Of a stretch of DNA of 64,000 nucleotides, positions 44,700 through 53,413 are shown in pieces. Under the pieces are notes generated by a model that worked only from the letters and a program-made list of their open reading frames with translations, ran no database searches and was not told where the DNA came from. Source of the stretch: Albimonas sp963816545. GTDB lineage: Bacteria; Pseudomonadota; Alphaproteobacteria; Rhodobacterales; Rhodobacteraceae. Where the stretch lies: the NCBI GenBank assembly GCA_963816545.1, contig CAWFLE010000013.1, positions 91,391-155,390 of the forward strand, written 5' to 3'. Position 1 is the stretch's first letter, and each line of letters opens with the position of its first letter. A program made the position numbers and the translations under genes.

Positions 44700-45599
44700 G
44701 TGAGCCATAAAGACTACGAGACGCTCTACACCGACATCGAGGACGGGGTGATGACCCTGACCCTCAACCGCCCGGACCGCCTCAACGCCTTCACCGGCCA
44801 GATGCGCGAGGACCTGATCGCGGTCATCGACGCCGCCGACGAGGACGACGCCGTCCGCGCCGTGATCGTCACCGGCGCCGGCCGCGGCTTCTGCGCGGGC
44901 GCGGATCTCGGCGGCTCCGGCGACGGCTCCAAGCCCTTCTCCACCGGCCAGTTCATCAAGAAGGGCGCCGACGGCAAGGACGACTTCTCCGACGAGCGTC
45001 TGCGCGACGGCGGCGGCCAGGTCACCCTGCGCATGTTCAACTGCCTCAAGCCGCTGATCTCCGCCTGCAACGGCCCGGCGGTGGGCGTGGGCGTCACCAT
45101 GCAGCTTCCGATGGACGTGCGCCTCGCCTCCACCAACGCGCGCTACGGCTTCGTCTTCCCCCGCCGCGGCATCGTCCCCGAGGCCTGCTCGTCCTGGTTC
45201 CTCCCCCGCGTGGTCGGCATCTCCCGCGCGCTGGAATGGACCATGACCGGGCGCGTGTTCTCGGCGCAGGAGGCGCTGGAGGGCGGCCTCGTCCGCTCGA
45301 TCCACGAGCCTGACGACCTGCTCCCCGCCGCCCGCGCGCTGGCCCGCGAGATCGCCGACAACACCGCCCCCGTGGCCGTGGCCCTCGCGCGTCAGATGAT
45401 GTGGAAGACGCTGGGCGCCTCGCACCCGATGGACGCGCACCGGCTGGACAGCCGCGGCATTTCCTCCCGCGGCCGCTCCGCCGACGTGGCCGAGGGCGTC
45501 AACTCCTTCAAGGAGAAGCGCCCCGCGAGCTTCCCCGACACCGTCTCCGCCGACATGCCCGACTGGTTCCCCTGGTGGGACGAGCCGCAGTACCGCTGA
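44700..45599 (+). CDS. Enoyl-CoA hydratase/isomerase family protein
   Basis: A 299-residue crotonase. The oxyanion segment is FCAGADLGG. The second acidic position of classical hydratases is missing; instead a glutamate occurs at GIVPEACSSWFLPR, the place used by single-acid isomerase-type members. It has a longer C terminus than usual (PASFPDTVSADMPDWFPWWD). GTG 44700, preceded by GAGGGGAAAC, is the only start that fits. Ten bases separate it from a second crotonase gene. Confidence 0.87.
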   Translation: MSHKDYETLYTDIEDGVMTLTLNRPDRLNAFTGQMREDLIAVIDAADEDDAVRAVIVTGAGRGFCAGADLGGSGDGSKPFSTGQFIKKGADGKDDFSDERLRDGGGQVTLRMFNCLKPLISACNGPAVGVGVTMQLPMDVRLASTNARYGFVFPRRGIVPEACSSWFLPRVVGISRALEWTMTGRVFSAQEALEGGLVRSIHEPDDLLPAARALAREIADNTAPVAVALARQMMWKTLGASHPMDAHRLDSRGISSRGRSADVAEGVNSFKEKRPASFPDTVSADMPDWFPWWDEPQYR

Positions 45600-45609
45600 G
45601 GAGCGACCC

Positions 45610-46380
45610 ATGACCGACAAGCTCAAGGTGGACCGCGACGGCGACGTCTGCGTGATCCGCATCGACGACCCCGCCTCGATGAACGCCGTCACCAGGGAGA
45701 TCGCCGAGGCGATGCACGCGGCGCTGAAGGAGGCCGGGACCACCTCCCGCGCCGTCCTCCTCGCGGGCTCCGAGCGCGCCTTCTGCTCCGGCGCCAACCT
45801 CGGCAACGGTGGGATGACAAACCGCGACGACGTGGGCGCCTCGCTCGAATCCACGTTCAACCCGCTGATGACCACGCTGCGGGATCTGCCGATCCCGGTG
45901 GTCTCCGCGGTCCGCGGCGCCGCGGCGGGCGTCGGCGCTTCCCTCGCGCTGGCGGCCGACATCATCGTCGCCGGCCGCTCCGCCTATTTCCTGGAGGCCT
46001 TCGCCCGCATCGGCCTCGTCCCCGACGGCGGCGCCTCCTGGCTCCTGACCCAGGCCGTCGGCCGGGTCCGGGCGATGGAGATGATGCTGCTCGCCGACAA
46101 GATCCCCGCCGACAAGGCCTACGAGTGGGGCCTCATCACCCGCCTCACGGACGACGAGAAGACCGAGGACGAGGCCATGGCGCTGGCCCGCCGCCTCGCC
46201 GCCGGCCCCTCCCGCGCGCTTGGCCTGATCCGCCGCAACACCTGGCTCGCCGCGGAATCCACCTTCGCCCAGGCCCTCCAGCACGAACGCGAAGGCCAGC
46301 GCGAGGCCGGTCGCCACCCCGATTTCGCCGAGGGCGTCGCCGCCTTCCGCGAGAAGCGCCCCGCGAAGTTCGGCGCCTGA
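45610..46380 (+). CDS. Enoyl-CoA hydratase/isomerase family protein, PaaG-like
   Basis: A 256-residue crotonase with oxyanion segments FCSGANLG and RGAAAGVGASLALAAD, and GLVPDGGASWLLTQAVG containing the single aspartate typical of PaaG-type isomerases rather than the two glutamates of hydratases. The ending AFREKRPAKF is standard. ATG 45610 has GAGGAG. It is tightly coupled with the preceding crotonase gene. Together they may carry out isomerisation and hydration of an unusual (branched, cyclic or unsaturated) acyl-CoA; that is inference. Confidence 0.87.
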   Translation: MTDKLKVDRDGDVCVIRIDDPASMNAVTREIAEAMHAALKEAGTTSRAVLLAGSERAFCSGANLGNGGMTNRDDVGASLESTFNPLMTTLRDLPIPVVSAVRGAAAGVGASLALAADIIVAGRSAYFLEAFARIGLVPDGGASWLLTQAVGRVRAMEMMLLADKIPADKAYEWGLITRLTDDEKTEDEAMALARRLAAGPSRALGLIRRNTWLAAESTFAQALQHEREGQREAGRHPDFAEGVAAFREKRPAKFGA

Positions 46381-46497
46381 CCCCCGTCAGGCGTTGACCC
46401 GCAACGGGGTCCGCGCCCAGAAAGCTCCATCCCCGCCCCGGCCCTCCGGGGCGGAGACATGACAGGCGCCGACAGCGCGCCCGCAGGAGGACAGCCC

Positions 46498-47484
46498 ATG
46501 AAGACCCGTTTCACCGAACTCGTCGGCGTCGAGCACCCGATCGTGCAGGGCGGGATGCAGTGGGTCGGCACCGCCGACCTCGTGGCCCCGGTGGCGAACG
46601 CCGGCGCGCTCGGCTTCCTCACCGCGCTGACCCAGCCGACGCCCGAGGCGCTGGCGACCGAGATCAAGCGCTGCCGGGACATGACCGACAAGCCCTTCGG
46701 CGTGAACCTCACGATCCTGCCGACCCTGACCCCGCCGCCCTACGCCGAATACCGCGCCGCGATCATCGAGAGCGGCATCAAGGTGGTGGAGACCGCCGGC
46801 TACAAGCCGCAGGAGCATGTGGACGAGTTCAAGAAGCACGGCATCAAGGTCATCCACAAATGCACCGCCGTGCGCCACGCGCTCTCGGCCGAGCGGATGG
46901 GCGTGGACGCCATCTCCATCGACGGCTTCGAATGCGCGGGCCACCCCGGCGAGGACGACATCCCCGGCCTGATCCTGATCCCGGCGGCGGCCGACAAGGT
47001 GAAGATCCCGATGATCGCGTCGGGCGGCTTCGGCGACGGCCGCGGGCTGGTGGCCGCGCTGGCGCTGGGCGCCGAGGGCATCAACATGGGCACCCGCTTC
47101 TGCGCGACGAAGGAGGCGCCCATCCACGAGAAGTTCAAGCAGGCGATGGTGTACGGCGACGAGCGCTCCACCGACCTGATCTTCCGCACCTACCGCAACA
47201 CCTCGCGCGTCGCGCGCAACGCCATCTCGCAGCAGGTGCTGGAGGCGGAGCGCGCCGGCAAGCCGTTCGAGGAGGTGGCGCATCTGGTGAAGGGCATGCG
47301 CGGGCGCGAGGGGCTGAACTCCGGCGACACCGACCACGGCGTCTGGTCCGCGGGCACGGTGCAGGGCCTGATCCACGACATCCCCTCGGTGAAGGAGCTG
47401 ATCGACCGGATCATGGCCGAGGCCGAGGAGATCATCGCCCATCGCCTCGCGCGCTTCCAGTCCGCGCGCGCCTCCGCCGCCTGA
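46498..47484 (+). CDS. Nitronate monooxygenase family protein
   Basis: FMN-dependent TIM-barrel enzyme of 328 residues. Hallmarks are PIVQGGMQWVG at the start, APVANAGALGFLTAL, the catalytic-type histidine in GFECAGHPGEDD, then MIASGGFGDGRGLVAALALGAEGINMGTRF for FMN phosphate. Family members oxidise nitronates, but many homologues beside acyl-CoA genes act as enoyl reductases or quinone reductases, so the reaction here is open. ATG 46498 follows AGGAGG. It is the last gene of the TetR-headed cluster. Confidence 0.9.
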   Translation: MKTRFTELVGVEHPIVQGGMQWVGTADLVAPVANAGALGFLTALTQPTPEALATEIKRCRDMTDKPFGVNLTILPTLTPPPYAEYRAAIIESGIKVVETAGYKPQEHVDEFKKHGIKVIHKCTAVRHALSAERMGVDAISIDGFECAGHPGEDDIPGLILIPAAADKVKIPMIASGGFGDGRGLVAALALGAEGINMGTRFCATKEAPIHEKFKQAMVYGDERSTDLIFRTYRNTSRVARNAISQQVLEAERAGKPFEEVAHLVKGMRGREGLNSGDTDHGVWSAGTVQGLIHDIPSVKELIDRIMAEAEEIIAHRLARFQSARASAA

Positions 47485-47634
47485 ACCCCGCCCCCGACGG
47501 GGGGGACGCGCGCCGGGGCCATCGAGGCCCCGGCGCCCGTGTTGCGGGCCGCGGGGCCCGCGCCGGCCCATGCCCGGACCCGCGCGCGAGGGGGCCTGCG
47601 GTTGCGCCGCAGCGCCCTGATCCCGTCACGCGCC

Positions 47635-47643
47635 TGTGGATAA
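47635..47643 (-). promoter_or_regulatory. Single perfect DnaA-box sequence
   Basis: TTATCCACA on the minus strand, in the 258-bp gap before ugpB. It is isolated, with no cluster of boxes or AT-rich unwinding region, so it is not an origin. It may be chance or a DnaA-responsive site. Confidence 0.3.
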
Positions 47644-47742
47644 CGCGCAATTGAAAAAGAACCGACATGAACCTGTGAGCGAACCGACACACGCCGGGGC
47701 TACGGCTCCGGCCCGTCAGTCGCGACGCTCATGGAGAGGTTC

Positions 47743-48952
47743 ATGCTTCGCAGCACCCTCCTCGCCGCCGGCGCCCTCGCCGCCTCGGCGAGCCTCGCGC
47801 AGGCGCAGACCGAGGTCACGTGGTGGCAGGCCATGGGCGGCGCCCTCGGCGAGACGGTCAACGAGATCGCCACCCGCTTCAACGACGCGCAGGCCGACTA
47901 CCGCATCGTCCCCGTCTACAAGGGCGGTCGCGAAGCGACGCTGACCGCCACCGTCGCCGCTTTCCGCGCCGGCGAGCAGCCCAACATCGTCCAGGTGTTC
48001 GACGCGGGCGCGGCCGCCATCATCGGCGCCGGGGGCGCGGTGATCCCGGCCGAGGACCTGCTGAAGAACGCGGGCCATGCCTTCGACGTGAACGACTACA
48101 TCGAGGGCGTCCGCTACTTCTATGCGGACTCCGACGGCAAGATGATCGGGATGCCGTTCAACTCCTCCACGCCGATCCTCTACTACAACGAGGACGCGCT
48201 CGAGAAGGCCGGCGTCGAGCCCCCCAGGACCTGGGAGGAGTTCGAGGAGATCGCGCCGAAGCTGAAGGACGCGGGCTACGTCCCCCTCGCCCAGAGCCAC
48301 ACGCCCTGGATCTTCGTGGATAACTTCTTCTCCCGCCACAACCTCCAGTTCGCCTCGAACGACAACGGCTATGACGGCGCCGAGGGCACGCACCTGGTGC
48401 TGTCCGAAACGCCGGCGCTTCAGCGCCACTTCGAGAAGCTGAAGGAATGGTACGATGCGGGCCTCTTCGGCTATTACGGCCCCGGCTGGTCCGACAACCA
48501 GCAGCCGTTCGAGACCGGCGAGGTCGCCATGTGGATCGGCTCCTCGGGCTCCTTCGGCGGGCTCCAGAAGTCCATGTCCGCGCCGTTCTCTCCACCTACC
48601 TGCCCTGCTGGGGCGACGTGGACGGCGCCGGCGGCTCCACCTTCATCGGCGGCGCGGCGCTCTTCGCCCTGGCCGGCCACCCGGAGGAGGAGAACAAGGC
48701 GACCGCCGCGCCAAGGAAGACGGCTACTACGACCAGTTCCCCTCCGCCGAGACCGGCATCCTCCAGCTCTCGCTCCCGGGCGCCGAGTGGACCAGGGGCT
48801 GCCGGATGGGCTTCCACCCCCAGATCCGCGACGTCATGGACCGCGAGTTCAGCTGCGTGTTCTCCGGCGAGACCATCGTCGAGGGTGCGCTCAAGACCAT
48901 TGACGAGGAGGGCGACCAGCTCCTCGACCGCTTCTCCAAGACCGCGGGCTGA
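47743..48952 (+). pseudogene. ugpB: sn-Glycerol-3-phosphate ABC transporter substrate-binding protein, damaged
   Basis: Periplasmic binding protein for glycerol-3-phosphate. It has signal peptide LLAAGALAASASLAQAQ, then the UgpB hallmark TWWQAMGGALGE and VPVYKGGREATLTATVAAFRAG. The frame breaks near 48590 (after SMSAPFS) and again near 48710. At the second point about 30-40 residues expected between GHPEEENKATA and AKEDGYYDQFP are missing, so there is a deletion as well as shifts. The end (QIRDVMDREF to LLDRFSKTAG) is normal. ATG 47743 was preferred because GGAGAGG precedes it. First gene of the ugpBAEC operon. Confidence 0.82.
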
Positions 48953-49020
48953 ACGCCGCGCCATCCCGGCGGGGGCGCCTCGCGCGCCCCCGCCCCCCGT
49001 TTCTTCTGTCAGGCGCACCC

Positions 49021-49900
49021 ATGAAGAAGGTCCGGTTCGGCCCCTCCGCGACGCCCTGTCTCCTCCTCCTGCCGCAGATGGCGATCGTGGCGATCTTCTT
49101 CCTGTGGCCCTCGGCCGAGGCGCTCCGCACCTCGTTCCAGATCGAGGATCCGTTCTTCGGAAACGCCACTTGGGTGGGCGTGGACAACTACGTCGACGCC
49201 GTCACCCGCTCGGACTACGCCCGCTCCGCAGTTCACCGCCGTCTTCACGCTGTGCATCGCGGTCATCTCGCTGGGCGCCGCGCTGGCGCTCGCGGTCTCC
49301 GCGGATGCGGTCCTGCGCGGCAAGGGCCCCTACAAGACGACCCTGATGTGGGTCTACGCCATCGCGCCCCCGGTGGCGGGGCTGATCGGCTCCATGCTCT
49401 TCGACCAGCATACCGGCCCGATCCGGGGACTTCTTCGCGGTCTTCGGGTGGGAGATGCAGGTCGGCTTCGACTATTTCGACTCCGCCTTCGCCATGATCG
49501 CGGTGGCGACGTGGAAGCAGATCCCGGTCAACTTCATCTTCTTCCTCTCCGGCCTCCGGGGCATCCCGACCTCGTTGCGCGAGGCCGCCTCCATAGACTG
49601 CCGCTCCGCCCCCCGCCGCTTCTGGACGTGGTGTTCCCGCTCCTGGCCCCCACCTCCTTCTTCCTCCTGATCATCAACATCACCTACGCCTTCTTCGAGA
49701 CCTTCGACGTGGCGGACGTGATGCTGAAGGGCGAGCCCGGCAACAACCCGGTGACGCTGGTCTACAAGGTCTATCTCGACGGCTTCCGGGGCAAGGACCT
49801 CGGCGGCTCCTCGGCCCAGTCGGTGATCCTGATGGTGGCCGTCTTCATCCTGACCGTCATCCAGTTCCGCCTGATCGAGCGGCGCGTCCACTATTCCTGA
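49021..49900 (+). pseudogene. ugpA: Glycerol-3-phosphate ABC transporter permease UgpA, frameshifted
   Basis: Inner-membrane permease of the ugp importer. The parts in changing frames are MKKVRFGPSATPCLLLLPQ, then FTLCIAVISLGAALALAVSA, MWVYAIAPPVAGLIGSMLFDQ, WKQIPVNFIFFLSGLRGIPTSLREAAS (the EAA loop that contacts the ATPase), and FPLLAPTSFFLLIINITYAFFETFDV. Frame changes fall near 49225, 49425 and 49600. The total of 880 bp is close to the usual 293 codons, so small indels rather than large losses are involved. Confidence 0.82.
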
Positions 49901-49908
49901 GGCAAGCA

Positions 49909-50821
49909 TGGCCCACGCCGCCGAAGCCCCCATCGCCCCCGCCCGCGCCGGACCCGCCGCCGCGCCCGTCTCCCGCGCCCGCCGCAACGCCCAAGTCCAC
50001 CACCATGCGGTCCTGATCCTCGGCTGCATCGTGATGATGGCGCCGATGGTGGTGGCCTTCACCTCCTCCACCTGCGACCCGGTGGTGATCCACTCCAACG
50101 GGCTCCAGCTCGGCTGGGGCGGCCATTTCCACGACACCTACGGGACGGTGCTGTTCGAGGGCGGCGGCTTCACCGGCAGGTCACCGGCACGCTGATGCTG
50201 TGGAACTCGGTGATCCTCGGCCTCGGCTTCGCCATCGGCAAGATCGTGATCTCGATGCTCGCCGCCTACGCCATCGTCTATTTCCGCTTCCCCTTCGCGA
50301 CCGTCAGCTTCTGGATGATCTTCTCCTCGCTGCTCCTGCCGCTGGAGGTCCGCATCCTGCCCTCCTATGAGGTGGTGCAGTCGCTGGGCCTCCTCAACAC
50401 CTATTCCGGCCTGATCCTGCCCCTGATCGCGTCGGCCACCGCCACCTTCTTCTTCCGCCAGTTCTTCAAGTCCGTCCCCGATGAGCTGCTGGAGGCCGCG
50501 CGCATCGACGGCGCCGGCCCCTACCGCTTCTTCCGCGACATCCTCGTGCCCCTCTCGCGCACCATGATGGCCGCCATCTTCATCATCATGTTCGTGGTGG
50601 GCTGGAACCAGTACCTCTGGCCCGCCCTGATGACGACCGACGAGGGGATGTTCACCATCGTCCGCGGCATCCGCCAGATCCTCCAGGTCTGGATCGGCGC
50701 CGACATCCCCGACGGCAACGAGGCGCTGGCCCTCACGATCCTGGCCATGGCCCCCCCGGCGGTCATCGTCCTGATCTTCCAGCGCATGTTCATCAAGGGC
50801 CTCGTGGAGACCGGGAAATGA
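49909..50821 (+). pseudogene. ugpE: Glycerol-3-phosphate ABC transporter permease UgpE, frameshifted
   Basis: Second permease of the importer. The N-terminal part (from ATG 49909) has an Ala/Pro-rich leader and the first helix (AVLILGCIVMMAPMVVAF). A shift near 50180 separates it from the intact remainder, which includes LPSYEVVQSLGLLNTYSGLILPL, the EAA loop VPDELLEAARIDGAGPYRFFRDI and a normal C terminus. It overlaps the start of ugpC by four bases. Confidence 0.84.
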
Positions 50822-51868
50822 CCCCGACGCTCGCCCATCGACAACGTCGTCAATCGCTACCCCGACGGCGCCCTCGCCGTGCGCGGGGTGGACATCGAGG
50901 TCGGGCAGGGCGAGCTTGTGGTCTTCGTCGGCCCGTCGGGCTGCGGCAAGTCCACGTTGCTCCGAATGGTCGCCGGCCTCGAAGACGTCACCGAAGGCGA
51001 GATCCGCATCGACGGCCGCCGCGTGAACGAGGTCGAGCCCGCCGACCGCAACATCGCCATGGTGTTCCAGAACTACGCGCTCTACCCCCGCATGTCGGTG
51101 CGCCGGAACCTCGCCTACGGCCTGAAGAACCGTGGAACATCGAAGCCCGGGATCGCGCGCAAGGTGGCCGAGGCCGCCGCCCTCCTCCAGATCACCGATT
51201 TCCTCGACCGCCGCCCCTCGCAGCTTTCCGGCGGTCCGCGCCAGCGCGTCGCCAAGGGCCGCTGCATCGTGCGCGACCCGTCGATCTTCCTGTTCGACGA
51301 GCCGCTCTCGAACCTCGACGCCAAGCTCCGCACCCGGATGCGGCTGGAGATCAGAAAGCTCCAGCGCCGCCTCGGGGTGTCGTCGATCTACGTCACCCAC
51401 GACCAGCTCGAGGCGATGACCCTGGCCGACCGCATCGTGGTCCTCAACGGCGGCCTCGTGGAGCAGATGGGCACGCCCGGGGAGGTCTGTTCCCGCCCCG
51501 CCTCCACCTTCGTCGCCGCCTTCATGGGCGCCCCCGCCATGACCCTGCTGGAGGGCGTGGTCGCGGACGGCCACATCCGCATCGGCGACGCGCACCTCCC
51601 GGCGCCCGCCGCGCCCGCGGGTCCCGTCACCCTCGGCCTGCGCCCCGAGAAGGCCCGCCTCGCCGCCCTCAACGGCCACGGCCTGCCCTTCGCCCTTGAG
51701 GCGGTCGAGGAACTCGGCGCCACCCGCCTCCTCCACGGCCGCGTGGCGGGCCGCGAGATCGTGGTCGCCGTGGATGCGGGCCAGCCCCTGCCGGCCGACG
51801 CCCTCGCCCTCCACGCCGCGCCCGAGGACCTCCACCTCTTCGACGCGCAGACCGGCGCCCGCCTCTGA
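50818..51868 (+). pseudogene. ugpC: Glycerol-3-phosphate ABC transporter ATP-binding protein UgpC, altered
   Basis: ATPase of the importer. From ATG 50818 the first codons (MTPTLA) are out of frame with the rest (shift near 50835). The remainder has Walker A GPSGCGKST, Walker B IFLFDEPLSNLDAKLR, the H-loop YVTHDQLEAMTL and the C-terminal MOI/TOBE region. The ABC signature reads LSGGPRQRVAKGRCIVRDP where the family has LSGGQRQRVAMGRAIVRDP: three substitutions in one highly conserved stretch, including the signature Gln. This fits either relaxed selection or local sequence error. Confidence 0.82.
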
Positions 51869-51899
51869 CCGCTCGCGAAACACGCGCGCGCAAACCTTG

Positions 51900-52003
51900 C
51901 CAGAACGGTTAATTCTACAAACCCAATTCCAGAACCCGTTGAAATCGCGCAATATGACTCGCGCGAGCCCCACGTTTCGCTGCGAAACACCCGCCTGCGA
52001 AAC
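51900..52003 (-). repeat. Conserved ~104-bp intergenic element, copy B (inverted)
   Basis: Minus-strand copy of the element at 7072-7174. The 25-base identical block is 51900-51924, AACCCGTTGA is at 51933-51942 with the same 8-base spacer, the full palindrome is at 51974-51988 and the half palindrome at 51997-52003. It lies just after ugpC and before the DUF1868 gene. An additional GCGAAAC lies at 51875-51881. Confidence 0.8.
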
Positions 52004-52185
52004 GCCTCCCGCGAACCCGGAGCCCCGCTGCCCTCGCCCATCCCGCGCAGGATCCCGCCGCCCCGCCGCTCTTCCTGGGCCGCCGCTTCGACGCGCAGGC
52101 CCGTCCGCTGAAGGACAGCGGCTCCACCGTCATCGGCCACATAAGCGGGGCCGAGGACGACGCCCTCGCCGCCGTCCCCGCCCTG

Positions 52186-52722
52186 ATGAAGGCCCGCGGC
52201 CTCGCCCGCTTCTGGGCCTGGCTGCCGGCGTCCTCCTACCACATGAGCCTCCTCCTCCACGCCGAGCGGGAGGCCCGCCGCTGGCCCGAGACCCTCCCCC
52301 GCGACGTCTCGGAAGCGGAGGCCGACGCCTGGATCCTCTCCCGCCTCGACGGCTTCGACGCGGGCGCGCGGCCGCTCTGCCGCATGGCCAATCGCGGCAT
52401 CGTCGCCTCCGACGCCGGCCTCGGCGTGGCGCTGGAAGGCGAGACGCCCGGGGAGGACGTCCGCCTGCGCGCCCTGCGGGACCGCCTCGCCGCGCGGACC
52501 GGCCTCGCCCACCGCGCGGGCCACGAGAGCTACGCCTTCCAGATCACGCTCGCCTACCTCATCGCCTGGCCCTCGCCCGAGGAGACCCGCGCCGGCGGGG
52601 CCGCCCTCGCCGAGGCCTCCGCCGCCCTGACCAAGGTGGTCCCGATCTTCCACCCCGGCGCCCCGGAGGTCCGCCTCTTCCACGACATGACCGAATTCCG
52701 CCCGCAATTCGTCCTCGCCTGA
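52186..52722 (+). CDS. DUF1868 domain-containing protein (2H phosphoesterase-like), start unclear
   Basis: Belongs to the DUF1868 group of 2'-5' RNA-ligase/2H-phosphoesterase-like proteins. HxT-type histidine motifs are represented by SSYHMSLLL and, weakly, SYAFQITLAYLI, where the second His is replaced by Gln. It ends FHDMTEFRPQFVLA. Protein-like sequence in the same frame (PPLFLGRRFDAQARPL, STVIGHISG) continues upstream to about 52040 without an ATG or GTG, so the true start is either a rare codon or lost by an indel; 52186 is only the first in-frame ATG. Normal length is about 230 residues. Confidence 0.65.
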   Translation: MKARGLARFWAWLPASSYHMSLLLHAEREARRWPETLPRDVSEAEADAWILSRLDGFDAGARPLCRMANRGIVASDAGLGVALEGETPGEDVRLRALRDRLAARTGLAHRAGHESYAFQITLAYLIAWPSPEETRAGGAALAEASAALTKVVPIFHPGAPEVRLFHDMTEFRPQFVLA

Positions 52723-52793
52723 CCGGCCCCGCGCCCCATATGCCCCGCAGGCCCGGCCCCGCAGGCCGGCGCCCCCACCAAGGAGGTTTCACC

Positions 52794-53222
52794 ATGAGCA
52801 TCGACCGCCACGGCTCCGCCGCCTGGAGCGGCGGCCTCAAGGATGGCCGCGGGTCCGTCTCGACCCAGAGCGGCGCGCTGGACGCCAGGCCCTACGGCTT
52901 CAAGACCCGGTTCGAGGGCGAGAAGGGCACGAACCCCGAGGAGCTGATCGCCGCCGCCCACGCCTCCTGCTTCACCATGGCCCTCTCGATGGTGCTGGGG
53001 AACGAGGGCCTGACCGCCGAGAAGCTGGAGACGAAGGCCACCGTGAGCCTCGACCAGAAGGACGGCGGCTTCGAGGTCACGAAGATCCACCTCGCCCTCA
53101 CCGGCTCCGTCCCCGGCGCCGACGAGGCGAAGTTCAGGGAATGCGCCGAGACGGCGAAGACCAACTGCCCGATCTCCAAGCTGATGAAGGCCGAGATCAC
53201 GCTGGACGTGACCTTCGCCTGA
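52794..53222 (+). CDS. OsmC family peroxiredoxin-like protein
   Basis: A 142-residue OsmC/Ohr-type protein that reduces organic hydroperoxides with a cysteine pair: Cys59 in HASCFTMAL and Cys125 in TNCPISKLM. The start MSIDRHGSAAWSGGLKDGRG is typical of the OsmC branch, with the GTNPEELIAAAHA helix before the first Cys. ATG 52794 has AAGGAGG seven bases upstream. Probably stress-induced; no regulator is adjacent. Confidence 0.93.
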   Translation: MSIDRHGSAAWSGGLKDGRGSVSTQSGALDARPYGFKTRFEGEKGTNPEELIAAAHASCFTMALSMVLGNEGLTAEKLETKATVSLDQKDGGFEVTKIHLALTGSVPGADEAKFRECAETAKTNCPISKLMKAEITLDVTFA

Positions 53223-53413
53223 CCCTTCCCGGTCCGGGCCCAGGCGGCCCGGACCGCCCTCCCGCAGCCCCCCGCCACCCACGCCCCCGCCCGAAGCGCG
53301 CCGCGGGCGCCCCCTCCCCGCAGGCGGAACCTCGGCGCGGCGCTTCCGCCGGTTCCCCTCGCGCGCGGCCCTGCCTATCTCCCGTCACGATCGCACCCCC
53401 GCCCGGAGGCCGG

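Noticed and set aside
47635..47643. DnaA box as part of a replication origin
   Set aside because: Only one box, no AT-rich unwinding region and no dnaA, dnaN, parA/B or repABC genes nearby.
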